64,000 bases of DNA from Candidatus Palauibacter rhopaloidicola (GTDB lineage: Bacteria; Gemmatimonadota; Gemmatimonadetes; Palauibacterales; Palauibacteraceae). Of the stretch, positions 63,286 through 64,000 are shown piece by piece. The notes beneath the pieces are model-generated. The model saw only the letters and a program-made list of their open reading frames with translations, was not told the origin of the DNA and made no database searches. Both the position numbers and the translations under genes were made by a program. The stretch spans positions 1 to 64,000 of the forward strand of contig JAPPGH010000055.1 of the NCBI GenBank assembly GCA_026914155.1. Reading direction: 5' to 3'. Position 1 is the stretch's first letter, and each line of letters starts with the position of its first letter.

Positions 63286-64000
63286 TCAGCCGCGAACCCT
63301 CCTGCGGCCTTCCAGTGCCGTCCTGAGTTGTCCGGCATCCGGCCTCTGGTAGCACCTGAGCACCGTCTGGGCATCCCGCCAGCCGCCAAGCTCACAAAGC
63401 ACCTTGAGCGGCAGGTCCATCAGGTCGCTCGCGAACTTCCGTCTCAGCGAGTGCCAGCCGCGCCGGGGCTTCGGCTCCAGTCCCGCGAGCGTCTGGGCCT
63501 TCCTCCACCACTGAAAGGCGGAAACGCGGTGTACGCACCGCGTCTCGTCCCTCGACGAGGGCAGCACCGGGGCATCCCCGGTCCCGTCGCCCATCCGGCG
63601 CGCCGCCTCCAAGGCGGCGAGGGCTTCGTCGGTGAGCGGCGTGACGTGCTCGTGGCCCGTCTTCTCGTGTTCCGCCCGCCACCGCACCTCCCGGCCCTCG
63701 AAGTCGATGTCGGTCCACCGAAGCTGGCGGATGGCACCGATCCGGTGTCCGGTTTCGTGCGCGAGCACGAGGGCGACGTGGAACCGCCAACCGATCTGCC
63801 CCGACACCGCGAGCAGCGCTTGGTATTCGTCCTCCGTGAGAACGACCCGGGCGGGGTTCTTCTCCCTGGGCTTCCTCAAGCCCTTCAGCGGGTTCCTGTC
63901 GAGCAGCGGGCGGCCCCGCTCGTCCTTGGACCTCTCGGCCCAGTTGAGGACCGCCATCAGGAACGTCAGGTCCCACTCGATCGTCCGGTTGCCCACGGGC
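63286..64000 (-). CDS. Tyrosine-type recombinase/integrase (C-terminal part)
   Basis: The gene runs off the right edge, leaving the C-terminal 237 or so residues. Catalytic residues are visible: arginine in HETGHRIGAIRQLRWTDID, HSLRRKF (HxxR), GGW and the tyrosine in QTVLRCYQRP. A core-binding part (WDLTFLMAVLNWAER) precedes it. Such enzymes integrate mobile elements or phages, and its position beside the frameshifted gene, remnant and AT-rich patch supports an accessory region. No tRNA attachment gene is seen in the window. Confidence 0.88.
   Translation of the reverse strand, partial: PVGNRTIEWDLTFLMAVLNWAERSKDERGRPLLDRNPLKGLRKPREKNPARVVLTEDEYQALLAVSGQIGWRFHVALVLAHETGHRIGAIRQLRWTDIDFEGREVRWRAEHEKTGHEHVTPLTDEALAALEAARRMGDGTGDAPVLPSSRDETRCVHRVSAFQWWRKAQTLAGLEPKPRRGWHSLRRKFASDLMDLPLKVLCELGGWRDAQTVLRCYQRPDAGQLRTALEGRRRVRG

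Overview
The window is very GC-rich (roughly 70 percent), uses ATG, GTG, TTG and apparently CTG starts, and packs genes into long same-strand runs whose stops and starts overlap by 1, 4, 8 or 14 bases. It carries many exported lipoproteins, sortilin/BNR-type propellers, DUF5107-TPR and six-bladed-propeller lipoproteins, plus FtsEX/EnvC, MltD and SurA-type envelope genes. This suggests a diderm of the Gemmatimonadota type, perhaps a sponge- or marine-associated lineage. That placement is inference from gene content; there is no rRNA in the window. No tRNA, rRNA or CRISPR array was seen.

Layout. 1-8507: the edge of a DUF222/HNH-like gene, an exported SelA-like PLP protein, a large sortilin-like propeller, a leucine-rich-repeat metallopeptidase, and a lipoprotein gene split by one in-frame amber codon. 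8630-24379: a carbohydrate locus with an MGH1-type glycosidase, a complete ABC importer (ATPase, binding protein, two permeases, one with an unusual N-terminal sensor-like extension), a second glycosidase, a nucleotidyltransferase-galactokinase fusion and a DUF5107-TPR lipoprotein. Two separate HicBA toxin-antitoxin pairs sit inside it, one on each side of the second glycosidase and the fusion kinase. 24387-33177: an MFS carrier, an acyl-CoA dehydrogenase, a small lipoprotein, thiC behind a TPP riboswitch, leuB, a rhomboid protease and a DUF72 protein. 33178-34859: two 21-bp tandem repeats, then a BNR propeller gene coupled to a MoaD/ThiS-like gene. 34867-43656 (minus): M28 peptidase, YtxH-like protein, smpB, N-acetylmuramoyl-alanine amidase, pyrK, pyrD, an AmgK-like kinase fused to a RapZ C-terminal domain, a MurU-like nucleotidyltransferase and a quinone oxidoreductase. 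43742-58316 (plus): DUF58, a BatA-like protein, mfd, a SurA-like chaperone, pdxA, ftsE, ftsX, a degenerate LytM EnvC-like activator, holB, moaC and a UDP-sugar dehydrogenase. These face an MltD-like transglycosylase on the minus strand. 60 kb to the end looks accessory: an AT-rich patch, two tandem 19-bp CTAG palindromes, an intact and a frameshifted six-bladed-propeller lipoprotein, a paralogue remnant, and the C-terminal part of a tyrosine integrase running off the edge.

How the genes fit together. The carbohydrate locus can be read as glycan trimming, ABC import, and kinase plus nucleotidyltransferase salvage into a nucleotide sugar. The two central operons meet around the cell wall: amidase, AmgK/MurU-type recycling, FtsEX-EnvC control of wall splitting, a lytic transglycosylase and a periplasmic chaperone. 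Housekeeping genes (mfd, holB, smpB, pyrDK, pdxA, thiC, leuB, moaC) are interleaved with them.
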